Shown here: positions 1 to 10,982 of the stretch, piece after piece
Numbering within the stretch: the first letter of the stretch is position 1
Layout: every line of letters begins with the position of its first letter
Origin: Larix kaempferi
Taxonomy: Eukaryota > Streptophyta > Pinopsida > Pinales > Pinaceae
DNA: 64,000 bases
Direction: 5' to 3'
Assembly (NCBI GenBank): GCA_027924585.1
Contig: BSBM01000994.1
Location: forward strand, 10,051,001-10,115,000
Position numbers and translations under genes: made by a program
The notes under the pieces: model-generated
The model's database searches: none
The model's input: only the letters and a program-made list of their open reading frames with translations
What the model was told of the DNA's origin: nothing

Positions 1-1124
1 GAAACCTCCTTGCTGCCCTTGAAGTTACTGGAATTATTAGCAACTCCATTTTTGCTTCCCTGGAAGTTTTTACCATTAAAATGGTTTTTGTTTTTATTAT
101 TCTTGAAATTTTTCTGGGGTACAAACTCCTTTTTCCTGTACTCAAGCTGATTGCTGTTCTTTTTAGCCTTCCAGTTGGATATCCCTTCTTTCTTTTTATT
201 CTGTTCAAAACAGAAATTAGCCTTTCGCATAGCTTCTTCTAGAGTTTTGGGGTTATCATATTCGATTCTGTCTTTGATATGATATGGCAGGCAGCTAAGG
301 AACCGCTGTACTTTAGGTTTCTCTTCAACAAAATACGACACATATCTCAATAGACTTAAGAACTTACTGTTTAAGTCCTTCATCATCATAGATCCTAGCT
401 TTAATTCATAAAATTTCTTGGCCCTCTCCTCATAGTACTGTTCGGACAGAAATTTCTTTTTGAAGTATCTTTTAAAAGTACTCCAATTGACCTCTCTTTC
501 TTTAATCCCCTTGACCCTTTTCAAGTCTTGCCACCATATATTTGCTTTTCCAGAAAGGTTATAGATGGCCATTCTCGCCTTCAGCTGATTTGAATAATTA
601 TAGATCTGAAAATATTTTCTCATCCTGGATAACCAGGATTCTGCCTCTTCTCCTGTTTCAGATTCTCCGTTGAAAGTTGGGGGTTTTATTTTCTTAAACT
701 CCCCGGAAATCTCTTCGTAAGGCCTGAATTTCTTTTTTCTGTTATACAACTCAGCCTCACTACTGTCACTAGTAGTGTGATAACTGTATTGTTCCCTTCT
801 TCCTTCAGATGATGAACTGCTGTCAGATTTAGCTAGTTTCACCTTTTTAGACCCTTTTTGATGACTAGCTTCTTCAGATTCAGATCTTTTGCTTCTTCCT
901 TCAGTCTGAAATTTTTCCATCAAAATTTGGTTTAACTGCTCTTGAGTTTTCAGAATCCTTTCATTATCCTTCTTGACTGTTTCTATCTCAGTCTTTAAAC
1001 CATTTATAGTCTGCATCATCTCTGAGGAGTGAGCAATCACTTCCTCTATCACAGGTTCTCTGGATATCCTTCTTGTCTCATTGTTTGGAGATTCCTCCTC
1101 AGCATATTCTCCTAGCTTCTCCAT
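1..1124 (-). CDS. gag: gypsy gag polyprotein, N-terminal 374 codons, open at the left edge
   Basis: This is the structural capsid protein of element G, which packages its RNA in cytoplasmic particles. Translation from the ATG at 1124 gives 374 codons without a stop. Residues about 33-65 are Glu/Lys/Gln-rich and could form a coiled coil. A Ser-rich basic stretch follows (about 70-115). The capsid core of Retrotrans_gag type starts near residue 144 (KIKPPTFNGE), with aromatic motifs NIWWQDLKR and SWLSRMRKYF in the expected order. The visible C-terminal end is Asn/Lys-rich (KNNKNKNHFNGKN), typical of the basic tail before a zinc knuckle. The start was chosen because it is the first ATG after the leader and primer-binding site. 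No damage is visible, unlike every other gag in the window. Confidence 0.88.
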   Translation of the reverse strand, partial: MEKLGEYAEEESPNNETRRISREPVIEEVIAHSSEMMQTINGLKTEIETVKKDNERILKTQEQLNQILMEKFQTEGRSKRSESEEASHQKGSKKVKLAKSDSSSSSEGRREQYSYHTTSDSSEAELYNRKKKFRPYEEISGEFKKIKPPTFNGESETGEEAESWLSRMRKYFQIYNYSNQLKARMAIYNLSGKANIWWQDLKRVKGIKEREVNWSTFKRYFKKKFLSEQYYEERAKKFYELKLGSMMMKDLNSKFLSLLRYVSYFVEEKPKVQRFLSCLPYHIKDRIEYDNPKTLEEAMRKANFCFEQNKKKEGISNWKAKKNSNQLEYRKKEFVPQKNFKNNKNKNHFNGKNFQGSKNGVANNSSNFKGSKEV

Positions 1125-1290
1125 ACCTGCCTGTTAGATTCAGAAAAAAGGAAATTTTCTGCTCTGTGTTTATAAAACAGAAATACAAGTTAGTACATTA
1201 TATATATATATATATATATATAAATTTTTCTTTTCACTGTCACTATCTTGCGGAAACTTAGTTGAGTCACATTAAGGCCTAGTGTATCAA
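1125..1290 (-). other. leader of element G with a (TA)n tract
   Basis: Untranslated leader between the primer-binding site and the gag ATG. It contains a TA dinucleotide tract at about 1199-1222, otherwise nothing recognisable. Confidence 0.6.
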
Positions 1291-1306
1291 CCATGCTCTG
1301 ATACCA
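1291..1306 (-). other. primer-binding site of element G (tRNA-Met type)
   Basis: On the minus strand this reads TGGTATCAGAGCATGG. Its first 12 bases are the usual plant initiator tRNA-Met primer site. Two bases separate it from the LTR end at 1309. Confidence 0.85.
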
Positions 1307-1308
1307 CA

Positions 1309-4300
1309 TGTCAAAACCCAAAAATTTCCAAAAAAATTTAAAATTTTTAAAATAGCAATTAATGTTATTAAATGCAGTCATTCAATTGTTTGTCAGCTTA
1401 TGTGATCGTAAAAGTGTCTGAAGTATCTATTATTATACTTAAATGTTAATATGGGTTTCTTTCTCCGTTACTGATTGTTTTTCTGTTTTTGCAACCACAA
1501 GGGGGGTTGCCATAGCAGACTGGGCTTACTTAGCTTCCGAGCTAACGCATCAAATTGACTTTCTCTTATAGATACACAGGTAAGGTGCGGTTCGTTGCAT
1601 TTAATTTTTAACAGTAATATATTTCAAATAGCTGTACCATATCTTTCGGTATAAAATGTAAGCATGCTAGCCATGTTATCAAATGTTTACAGGTAGCTTT
1701 TATCCTATGACCTCCTGCTGATCTAGCTGTTTAAGAAATGGAATTTCTAGAAAGAAGATAACTATTGATATGCATGAATTTCTTAGCTAGAGCTTTTGAG
1801 TATGACAGAATTTCCATAATCAATTCAATCTTTACTCCTCCATTATTATTGTATCAAGTCATGTTTTATAATTAGAAAATTTGATATGCATCATTCAAAT
1901 GTAAGGATCTGAAGGTACCAATATAGATATGCTTTGCTTGTCTCAAATAATTACAGATATCCTGTAAAAGTTACATGTCTCCTTTTTAACATTTTCAGAA
2001 ATTGTTTAGCGTGAGAAACTATTCCTAATTCTATGATTGTTAAAGTATTTAGAACTATGAGTTACCCGACATTGTCACTCTTATCTTAGAGACTTAGAAG
2101 AGACACCATATCTGTTGTCTCCTCCCATGAGACTAGGTATGTGGAAATTAATGTTCTGAAATCACTTATAACTCGCATTACACCCTTATCCCTATAACTT
2201 TCATAATGCAAAGCACTTTCTTTATATCTAGAATATTTCAAGACTAAGTTTTGAACAATGGTTATATAACATGAATCATTAAGTCAAAGTTTAATCTATA
2301 CCATGTAAGATTTGAGGGTTTATCCTATTGCTTTTATTGTAAAAAGGATAACATGGAAATAGTGCTACTTCAACCTTTATGGATCACCATGAATAATTCT
2401 ATTACTCATGCTAAGACTTTTTATTTCTATAGCAATGATGAAAGTCTCACCGTAACCTTGATTATTATGGATAATGCATAATTTTGTTATTTGTAGGGCA
2501 AGGAAATTAAGTTCACTAAGCATCCTCGAAGGCATTGTTTAACATGGACTATATAGTGGGTGTAAAAATGATGGTGTCTCGACCATATGACAATATTCAC
2601 ATTTGATTATCCTTTGATTGTAATGTACCCACACTACGATTTTAATTGAAACACCAATGATTTAAAACTCGTCGTGGAACATTGATCCTCGACCCACTGC
2701 ATGTAAATATATTTGGGTGCTACGTGGTGTATTTTGGACCAAGTATGGGTGATATATATAAAGTTGACTGGACCCTAGCTGGGCACTTCTCCCTCGCCTT
2801 CGGGCTCGGTCCTGTGAACCCTCCTGTCCAAGTTTCACTGAGGTTCTGGAGTAACAGCTTCAATGCTGCTACAGTCTCCTCGTATTTGTCTGTTGGTATC
2901 GTTCGGGAGTCTGTATACCTTGTTATTTGGCATTCTATAAGTTTATTAAACATTTCGGGTTACCTTTGATGCTGTTACTGTTTGCTAACAGTTTCCATGC
3001 TACTTCCCTCCTTCGTAATTATCCACTGTATCGTTGGGAGTCGTTGTATTCTTGCTGTTGGCAGCTATGAAATGGTTATGACCTAGGGTTTTATCTTCGT
3101 GCTTCCAATACAAGTCTGGCCATGGTGTAAGGGTATCATCCGACTAGTTTTCTGTCACGGCTTCCTTCATGGAAGGTAACCTTGGAGTTTCCCAGCCCAT
3201 TTCTTCTGGTGACCAAGGTGGGGTTTTCCACTTAACTCAGCTCGTGGCTACTGGGTCATTCTCTGCGTTTGCAATCTTCCTCCAAAATCACTGGTAAGCT
3301 ACAACAATTGCTTCGTTGTTTTTCAATTTAAAAGAAATTATTTATTTTTAAGAACCATTTGTAACTAATTCAAAAATTTGTACAGTGCAGGCATTGGTTA
3401 CTCCTAAAGGTGTACGAGGCACAACATTCAGCGCTTGGCTCCTACCGGGTAAGCCTGGTTTCACCATGGCTTTTCCTCCTTGCTGGTTGTTGAGTGGTTA
3501 GGGTTTGGTTTTGGATAGAACAACTCTGTGATGTAATTGAATACTACGGGTTCAGTCGGTGTTGTAACTATTTAACCTCCTTTCGGTACTTAGGTTTTTT
3601 ATACATTAGAAATGTATTGTAAATTTTGAAGAGAACAAGGCTTATGAGCCTGTTCTGTAGGTAATGTTACGGCCTCGGGTGTTTAGGTTTTGTTACGACA
3701 CTTCTTCAAAAGATTTTTGGGTTAACTCCCAGGGTTTTGAAAAATAAAACTTAATAAAAAGTGTTGTCTGTATGATGGCTTATATAATGTCTGCGTTTTC
3801 CTTTAAATTGATACTATGTACAGTAGTAGGAATGTTTTAAGTTTCTAAAACACTTACTGAGAGAAAAGGTGACGCAGCTGTAGGTGAAGGCATGGTCTTG
3901 CTTCTCAGCGTTTTGTTTTTGTGTGTTAAGTGGTAACGATAGGGTTCAACTAAATCTTACAGTTGTGGGTTATTCTTTTAAAAAGCTTAAACTATTAATG
4001 TGTTGATAACTCTGTCAAGTTGGGGTTCTCACCCAGGTTTGGATATTATAACTTGTGAAATTGTATTCTTGCTCCTTTGGTTGTTGTAGTACATACTTGG
4101 ATAGATTCTATGTTTTACATTCTAATAAGTAGTGAAAATGAGCTACGGCTGTGGGTGAGTCGTTGTAATACTTTTCAATGTTTAAATACCTGTAACGTCT
4201 GGCATAATAGGGTTTAATCCAAAAGTACAGTAGTGATTTTAGTTATATGCTGGTTCTGTAGTTACGATTTTCTCCTGTTGGTAGTTTGAGAAACAGGTGG

Positions 4301-5802
4301 AAGATTTTATAATGATAAGGAAGCTCGATAATGAGCTGGAAAACTGTTCTGTCTGTTTCGTTTTTGTTGTGGATTTAATATCTAGGTTTTCTCTGCTGGT
4401 AAATTCTGATTGTTAAAAACTGGAGTGGTATGGTTTGAATCGATCACCATGGTCGTGCTTTTGTGTAGTTGCATGTTCAGTTGTTAAGATTTTGACTCTG
4501 TTGAAGGAGTTAATCAGGTGAAAGATATTACTGTACTGTTGATTTAGGTCGTTGTTGAGTCAATAGGGTTCCTTTCGTATGTTCAAACAATACTAAGTAA
4601 ATTTCCTGTTGAAGTTTGGCACATTCTTTTGTGTAACAGATAATGATTGTATATTTGTTGACTAGGGTTTGGTTTTTAAATTTCTATAAAGCTATTCTAA
4701 TTATAGCTACAACTTCTTCTGCAATACTATCTATAATAATATCATTACTGTAGTTTTAAATGGTTATATTTATTTCTGTTCCTATGATTGTTTAAGGGAG
4801 GTTAAGTTTCCAGAAAAATATTTACCATATACTTAAACTCTACTTATCTATTTAACTATTATATTAAACCAGGTTTAAAAACTACAATAACATACTATTA
4901 CTTACAATAATAACAATGTACAACAAGCATTAAACATACCCTAACCGTAAGATAATAATGATAATAAGGAATTGCTGAGACACAATAACTCTACAAAATC
5001 TATCTATTGCTACTCTGATATACTATTTTACTAAATACTTACTCTTCAGACATATAGAAATAAACTCATCATACATTCATTCTGAATTGACAACATAAGG
5101 AAATAAATGGCAGAACCTGTTTCTGGGGACAACAACAGCAATTGGAGGCTATTCCTCCCTACCAACTCATGGAGAGTGCCCAGACAGCACTTCTCAGGAC
5201 CCCCGAGCTTTCTCTGGTCTCCCTGGCTGGAACTAGGTGCAGCAAAACAATTCACTCAACCAAAACAGCTAAACTGGAACCAAGTTATTGCAGCATCCCT
5301 CTCAGAACAACTTCCTTATTGTATTTCCCTCTTCCTCAATGGGACTCCTGAATAGCATTCACCTGAATGTATTCTCCCTCCAGAACAATTGAACCCCCAG
5401 CTCAGTTCATTGAGTACTATTTAAAAGATTGCCTAGGTCTTGGTTGGGTTAACTGTCATTAATGAGCCACCTGCTCAGATTCCACTTTCTTGGGGAATCA
5501 TGACCCCAAATATAGGGAAGTTGCCACCTGCAACTTAGGAAATGTTTGAGGATGCTGCCACTTGTCTTTTGCCTTTCCACCTAGTTCCATCCACTAGTTT
5601 GACCAGTAACCTCTTTTAACAGCTCTCCCATGCTGTTGTCTCCATAATTTATTTATTAATAATAAAATATTCTGATTTACATTCCATTTCTAATGACTCT
5701 GCTGAGTCATCAATTCCTACTTAGCATTTAAATTTATCATAATGTCTCAGGAATATAATAAAATGATTACATTATTTTTTTACAAAATTGGGGTATGTGA
5801 CA
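1309..5802 (-). repeat. 5' LTR of element G, about 4.49 kb
   Basis: The outer bases are TGTCA at 1309 and TGACA ending at 5802, an inverted terminal pair, with the primer-binding site next to the left end and an abrupt junction with another element at the right. The length is unusually large for an LTR. No coding sequence in it is recognisable; the short frames at 2682-2969 and 5107-5355 resemble nothing I know. The minus-strand promoter cannot be placed with confidence. A plus-strand TATA-like run (about 2752-2762) and splice-like signals (3294-3388) are discussed as a finding. The other LTR of the element is not visible, so the length rests on the end motifs and the junction. Confidence 0.75.
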
Positions 5803-6366
5803 TTTACTGAGAGAATAACATATACAGTATATCAATGCATGACAATCACAATAAGCATGACAAGCATCACAAAAATCAAAAGCATGAGAGACAAGAGACA
5901 CAGAGTTTCCGTGGGGAAAACCCTAAGGTGAAAAAGCCCACAACTTCCTCAGAGATAGAGAGAGCAATGGCTCAACCAAAGTACAACCAAAATACACTGA
6001 GATAGTCTCCTAGTAGCAGATGATCCTCCTCCTCGCTAGTGTGCAACTTTCTGAGTGAGAGAGAGTTACTTTTCCGAATAAGTAAAATAGAGATCTCCAA
6101 TCTCTATTTATACTAACCTTTTTTCCCACTGACCTTATGAGGCCGACTTGTCCAGCTAGGTACATCCAAATTATAATATAAATAATTCAGGGCCGACCCC
6201 ACATGGTGGTCTAATAACCCATCGGCAAGTACACACACTTGCGACACTTGTCAATCCACATGATGACACTTCCTTATAGAGGAATGACACATCTCTTATA
6301 AGGGTACAATAAATATATATAAAATACACAGATGAAATACATTCCGAAGTTACATATACATCAACA
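5803..6366 (-). repeat. 3' LTR of Cop1, cut by the insertion of G
   Basis: Matches 12526-13089 base for base in length (564 bp) with 20 substitutions. The terminal 39 bp are missing at the junction with G. It carries the same U3 landmarks as the other copy: a GGGTTATTAGACCACC...GGTCGGCCC module and a TATA box (6104-6112, TATAAATAG on the minus strand). Confidence 0.92.
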
Positions 6367-6375
6367 CTCCCTCTT
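6367..6375 (-). other. polypurine tract of Cop1
   Basis: Reads AAGAGGGAG on the minus strand, directly against the LTR start TGTTGATG. This is the expected primer for plus-strand DNA synthesis. Confidence 0.85.
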
Positions 6376-6599
6376 AAGTAGGAAGGTATTTCTCGACACA
6401 GTTCTGCTAGACAAGTCTTCTTCTCGGGATCATCGTCATCGATGCATCGTCATCATCATCGTCACTACTGTTGCTATCTCAACCAATCTCTGATTCTACT
6501 CGTCATAGGAAGTTCTACAGAGCTAGTCCTTTTTCATACTGGATGTAGGCCCACCACCTGCAGGTCTTCATCATCACTGGCAATACTATGTAATTCTTA

Positions 6600-7260
6600 G
6601 GACTTATTACATGCGTCACAAAACCTGGCTGCAGCATCCCAGGCTATTACGATCACACAGCTCTACCTGTAGGATCTTCCAAGAGCACATTACATGTGAC
6701 CCATCAAAAAACTTGGCTGAAGCATCCTAGGCTGTTACGAGCACACGGCTCTACCTGTCGGATCTCCCAGGAGCACATTACATGTGATATCACAACAAAA
6801 CTTGGCTGAAGCATCCCAGGCTATTACGAGCACATATCTCTACCTGTCGGATCTCCCAGGAGCACATTACATGTGGTCCACCACAAAACCTGGCTGAAGC
6901 ATTTGAGGCCTTTTTCATCCTGTCCAGATCTCCCAGGATCAATTTACATGTGGTCATGGCAAAACCTGGCTGAAGCATCTGAGGCCTTTTTCATCCTGTC
7001 CAGATCTCCCAGGAGCAAATTACATGCCATAGCACAAAACCTCGAAAGAGCATCTGCCAGATATCCCAGGGCACAAATTACATGCCATAGGAAAAACCTG
7101 GAAAGACTATCTGTAGATCTCCCAGGGCAAAAATTATATGTCTTCCCAAGCAAAACCTCGAAAGAGCATTTTCCAGATGTCCCAGGGTACGAATTACATG
7201 CCATAGGCAAAACCTCGAAAGACCATCTGCAAATCTCCCAGGGCACAAATTACATGCTTA
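6600..7260 (-). repeat. tandem repeats, 3' region of Cop1, about 55-90 bp units
   Basis: A block of about nine degenerate units, each holding (plus strand) an AAAACCT(C/G)G(A/C)AAG-like core followed by CCCAGG and a T(T/A)ACATG or TATATG end. Units near 6610-6960 are about 75-90 bp, those to the right about 55-60 bp. The frames crossing it (for example 6873-7406) are by-products of the repeat. The same block occurs in element E at about 32380-32960. Confidence 0.8.
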
Positions 7261-7399
7261 ACTGCACAACCCATTCCACGGCCACAGAGTATCAGCTGAT
7301 ACTCATCATACATCATCCTGATGTACACATGATCACCCTGATCATCATCACTGCAACATCCTGCTGCATGTCATCTGGAGAAGCTCGTCATCCACGATC

Positions 7400-7800
7400 A
7401 TCCTGATCATACAATGCATCCATCTGATGCACACCACGTATCTACCTGATACATATCATCATACATAGTGTATCCACTTGATACATAGATACATGATCCA
7501 CACAATGTATCCATCAACATACATGATCTACCTGATCATACCTAATACGTATCAATATACATGATCTACTTGATCATACAATGTATCCACTTGATACATA
7601 TACAGATACATGGTCCAAGCATCCAACATGATGCATATACATAAAAATGATCCAACCGATCATATCCAGCATCCAACATGATGCGTACATACATATAAAT
7701 GATCCAACTAATCATATCCAACATCCAACATAATGCATACATACATATACATATAAATGATCCAACTGATCATACAAAGCAGAAACTAGAACATCATCCT
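7400..7800 (-). repeat. second tandem repeat block, 3' region of Cop1
   Basis: Short units built from ATGATCCACCTGATCATA, AATGTATCC and GATACATAT, then units with CATCCAACATGATGCATAC. Many contain palindromic cores such as TGATCA and ATGCAT. It lies between the RNase H end and the 3' LTR, so it would be transcribed as 3' untranslated RNA. A matching block is in E at about 33170-33640. Confidence 0.75.
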
Positions 7801-7944
7801 GATGCTCATCAGCCAGCGCTTACATCCACATCCATGTGAAGGATCCTCCTTCCAACATGCTTGGAATGGCTTCAGCAAATGTGTCCATCACTTCTTCCTC
7901 AAAGTGTCATCAATCTGAAGAACGCCAAGCCTCTCCCTGAAGTA

Positions 7945-8559
7945 CTAGAACTTCACCCTGGCTAGTGGCTTCATCAGCACATCTGCAATCTGCTCGTCCG
8001 TCGCAACATATAGGAGATTCATAGCTCCTCTTTGCACCATATCCCTGATATAGTGATATTTGATCTCTATGTGTTTCGACCTGTCATGAAACACCGGATT
8101 CTCGGACAACTTCACACAACTCTGGTTATCATAGAAGATACCAGTAGCATCCAATGGGAGATCAAATAACTCAGACAGTAGCTTCCATAGCCATACTGCC
8201 TCACAACTAGCTGAACAGGCTGCAACATACTCTACCTCAGCTGTACTCAGTGCTATGTAGGACTGCTTCCTGCTAAACCAAGAGATCACACCTGATCCCA
8301 TACTGAAGCAGCACCCAGATGTGCTCTTCCTATCTGCAGCACTTCCATCCCAATCTGAATCAACATAACCTTGTAGGTTAAACTTTTGATTCACTTCATA
8401 CTTGATCCCATAATCCACTATACCCTTCAGGTACCTCAGAACATGCTTTACAACAACCAGGTGAACACTCCTCGGATCTGTCAGGAATTGACTCAATGTG
8501 TTCACAGCAAAGCAAATGTCTAGTCTCGTGTTCGTCAGGTACATCAAGGACCCAATCAT
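7945..8559 (-). pseudogene. pol: Cop1 pol: end of RT and RNase H domain
   Basis: This is the C-terminal part of the copia polyprotein. It removes the RNA strand from the RNA/DNA hybrid during reverse transcription. The translation contains the RT tail IGSLMYLTNTRLDICFAVN and RNase H landmarks GYVDSDWDGS, KSTSG, STAEVEY, YDNQSC and the tail HIEIKYHYIRDMV. It is separated from the upstream pol frame by a frameshift near 8625 (next to the sequence coding MATPM) and an in-frame TAG near 8560 at a position where the homologous F sequence codes Gln. Near-identical copies occur in E (33893-34162) and F. The family assignment is secure; activity is very unlikely. Confidence 0.92.
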
Positions 8560-8612
8560 CTAACGATACATAGAGACATCAACCGGCTCAGATGAAGTAT
8601 CACATAGAAGCT

Positions 8613-10982
8613 TCAGATTCGTGCCATAGGTGTGGCCATGGCCTTGCAATCCATCATCCCAAATCTCTTCATGATATCTACTGTGTACTTCCCTTGACCA
8701 AGGAAGATCCCACCTGCACTCTGCCACACCTCCATACCTAGGAAATAGTGCATCATTCCCAAATCTTTCATATCGATTTCAGCAGCAAGCTTCCTCTTAG
8801 TATCTACAATCAGTCTGTCATCTCCTGTTACAAATAAGTTATCCACATACAGGAGTAGAATCACAGGATTCCCTTCCTCAACCTTGTAGTAAAGGTTGGA
8901 ATCTGCTTTACTCTTGGTAAAGCCCAAACTAGATAGGAAACTGTCCATCCTACCATACCAAGTTCTGGGAGCTTGTTTCAAGCCATACAAGGCTTTCTTC
9001 AATCTGCATACATATGAATCCCTGTCATGTATTTCAAAATCGAGTGGCTGCTCCACATATACTTCCTCTTCAACTACACCATTCAAGAAAGCAGTCTTGA
9101 CATCCATCTGGTGTATTTTCCATTTCATTGCTTCAGCTAGGGCAAGTACTGTTCCGATGGAAGTATACCTGGCTACAGGTGCAAAAGTTTCTTGATAATC
9201 TATTCCCTCTTTCTGAGAGAAGCCACAAGCTACGAATCTTGCCTTGTATTTCTCTACACTACCATTTGCAGCATGCTTGATTTTGTAGATCCATTTGGAA
9301 GTCACAACAGACTTCTCTTTAGGTCTTGGGACAACATCCCAGACATCATTCTTCATTATTGATTGGTATTCCTCAACCATGGCATCCTTCCATTCTTTCT
9401 TTTCCGCTGCTTCTTCATAACTGGAAGGTTCTTTGTTCATAATGTCACAGAGTAAAGCAACATAGCTGGTATGTGATCTGGTTCTCTTCTTTGCTCTATG
9501 TTCTTCTTCTGGAATGCCAAATCTTTCTGCATCTTGAATGAGCTCTCTATCCCATGCAGGTTTCCTCTTGTGAGAGTTATCCTCACGGGGTGGATTTACA
9601 GGTTCTTGTGGATCTTCAAACTCACGATCAACTTCTGGAACTGCTTTAGTCATGGTAGTGTCTTGAAATCTAGTTTCCTTAGGTTCTTCATAAACTTCGA
9701 TAGGTGCCTTCCTTGATTTGATGAATGCTAAGTTTTCATCAAATGTTACATCCCTGCTGACATCAATCTTCTTGAACCCTAGAAAGTATATTCTGTAAGC
9801 CTTCGAGCTTTCACTGTAACCCACAAAGATACCCTTCTTTCCTGAAGGATCTATTTTAGTCCTATTTTCTTTTGGGACATGAGTGTTTACTGGACAACCA
9901 AATATTCTGAGATGGCTGACTTCAGGTTTCTTACAAGAAAAGACCTCTTCTGGTGTCTTGTTGTCCAATATCTTGTGGGGTGTTCTGTTCTGCACATATA
10001 CAGCTGTTCTAGCTGCTTCTGCCCATAGATGCATAGGTAGATTCTGGTCATGGAGCATTGCTCTTGCTGCTTCTATGATTGTTCTATTCTTCCTTTCTGC
10101 AACTCCATTCTGTTGTGGATTGTAAGGAGTAGTCAACTCCTTCTTAATCCCTGAATCACTGCAAAGCTTCTTGAAGTCACCTGAGGTGAATTCTCCACCA
10201 TTGTCAGATCTGAATGTTTTGATCTTCTTGTCAGTTTGATTCTCCATCAAGGTTTTGAATTCCTTAAACTTATCAAACACCTCATCTTTGTTCTTCAAGA
10301 AGTATACCCAATTCTTCCTGGAGAAGTCATCAATAAATGAGACATAGTAAACATACCCACTTAGAGAACTGGATGACATAGGACCACATACATCTGAGTG
10401 GATGATTTCCAGGATGTCTTTTGCCTTGCTTTCACTGCTTGGGAAAGCCTTCTTAATGTTCTTACCTTTTGCACATCCTTTGCAAACACCTTCATGTTTG
10501 GTCTTGATTTCAGGAAGACCCTCTACAGCCTTGCTTGCAATTGGAAGTTCCCTATAGTGCATATGAGCAAGTCTTCTATGCCAAAGTTCACTTGTCTCCA
10601 TGGATTCATGCACCATGGAATGTTCAGGTTGTCCCTTCAATTTATACAAACCTCCCTCTTGCTCTCCAATCACTACTACATCATCTATGGTCTTTCCCTT
10701 TGGCCACATTAAGACTTGGCCATTCACAAATGCAACCCTCATACCTTTTGCATCCAATGCAGAGATTGAGAGTAAGTTCTTCTTGAGCCTAGGTACATAA
10801 AGAACTTCTTTCATCTTTAAAGATTTTCCAGAATCTAGGTTGTAGGAGGCTTCACCACTTCCTTTGATTGGGTATTGATAATCATCCCCAAGTTTCACCT
10901 TATGGGGTGATTCATGTTCAAATAGATTCACAAAAGATTCCTTAAACCCAGTCATGTGTTTGGAAGCCCCACTATCAATCAA
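8613..10982 (-). pseudogene. pol: Cop1 pol: protease, integrase and reverse transcriptase
   Basis: A 789-codon stretch without a stop. It opens inside the aspartic protease active site (IDSGASKHM). The integrase zinc domain follows (LWHRRLAHMHY...CKGCAKGK), then the catalytic core with all three acidic residues visible (HSDVCG, SDNGGEF, AERKNRT). The copia reverse transcriptase follows (KWIYKIKHAANGS, VDVKTAFLNG, LKKALYGLKQAPR). The catalytic YVDD box reads YVDN (8838-8849; the last Asp is Asn at 8838-8840), a change expected to kill the polymerase. The frame is the same as gag (start 11912), as in a single gag-pol polyprotein, and ends with a frameshift at about 8625 that joins it poorly to the RNase H part. 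Confidence 0.94.

Larger units (their letters stand above)
1..5802 (-). mobile_element. Ty3/gypsy LTR retrotransposon G, 5' part only
   Basis: The element reads right to left: a 4.49 kb LTR (1309-5802), a primer-binding site (1291-1306), a short leader and an open gag frame running off the left edge. The LTR outer ends are the inverted pair TGTCA/TGACA. At 5802/5803 the element stops exactly where a copia LTR begins, 39 bp short of its full length, so G inserted into that LTR. The predicted target duplication is tttac (5803-5807); its partner would lie left of the window. As the innermost insertion with an undamaged gag, it looks like the youngest element here. Pol and the 3' LTR are outside the window. 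Confidence 0.88.

Noticed and set aside
1199-1222. (TA)n run as a possible regulatory element
   Set aside because: A simple dinucleotide repeat in an untranslated leader; nothing suggests function.
2682-2969. 95-codon plus-strand frame inside the G LTR
   Set aside because: No recognisable motif, overlaps an equally long minus frame, and sits in LTR sequence.
3121-3200. tRNA-Asp-like stretch (TGGTGTAAGGGTATCAT ... CTGTCACGG)
   Set aside because: The A-box and anticodon-loop likeness is partial, there is no B-box or acceptor-stem pairing, and it lies inside an LTR.
5046-5355. Overlapping short frames on both strands
   Set aside because: Three mutually overlapping frames in a slightly GC-richer LTR stretch; none resembles a known protein.
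6600-7260. CRISPR-like regular repeats
   Set aside because: Units are degenerate, of uneven length, lack unique spacers of constant size, and lie inside a plant retrotransposon.
6873-7406. 177-codon frame with repeated NLERAS/KTSKEH units
   Set aside because: It is a reading of the tandem repeat block of Cop1; the same kind of frame appears at 32378-32734 in E for the same reason.
8896-10800. Several 60-100 codon plus-strand frames opposite Cop1 pol
   Set aside because: Shadows of the real minus-strand polyprotein; same explanation for plus frames over gag at 11620-11907 and minus frames over F and D pol.
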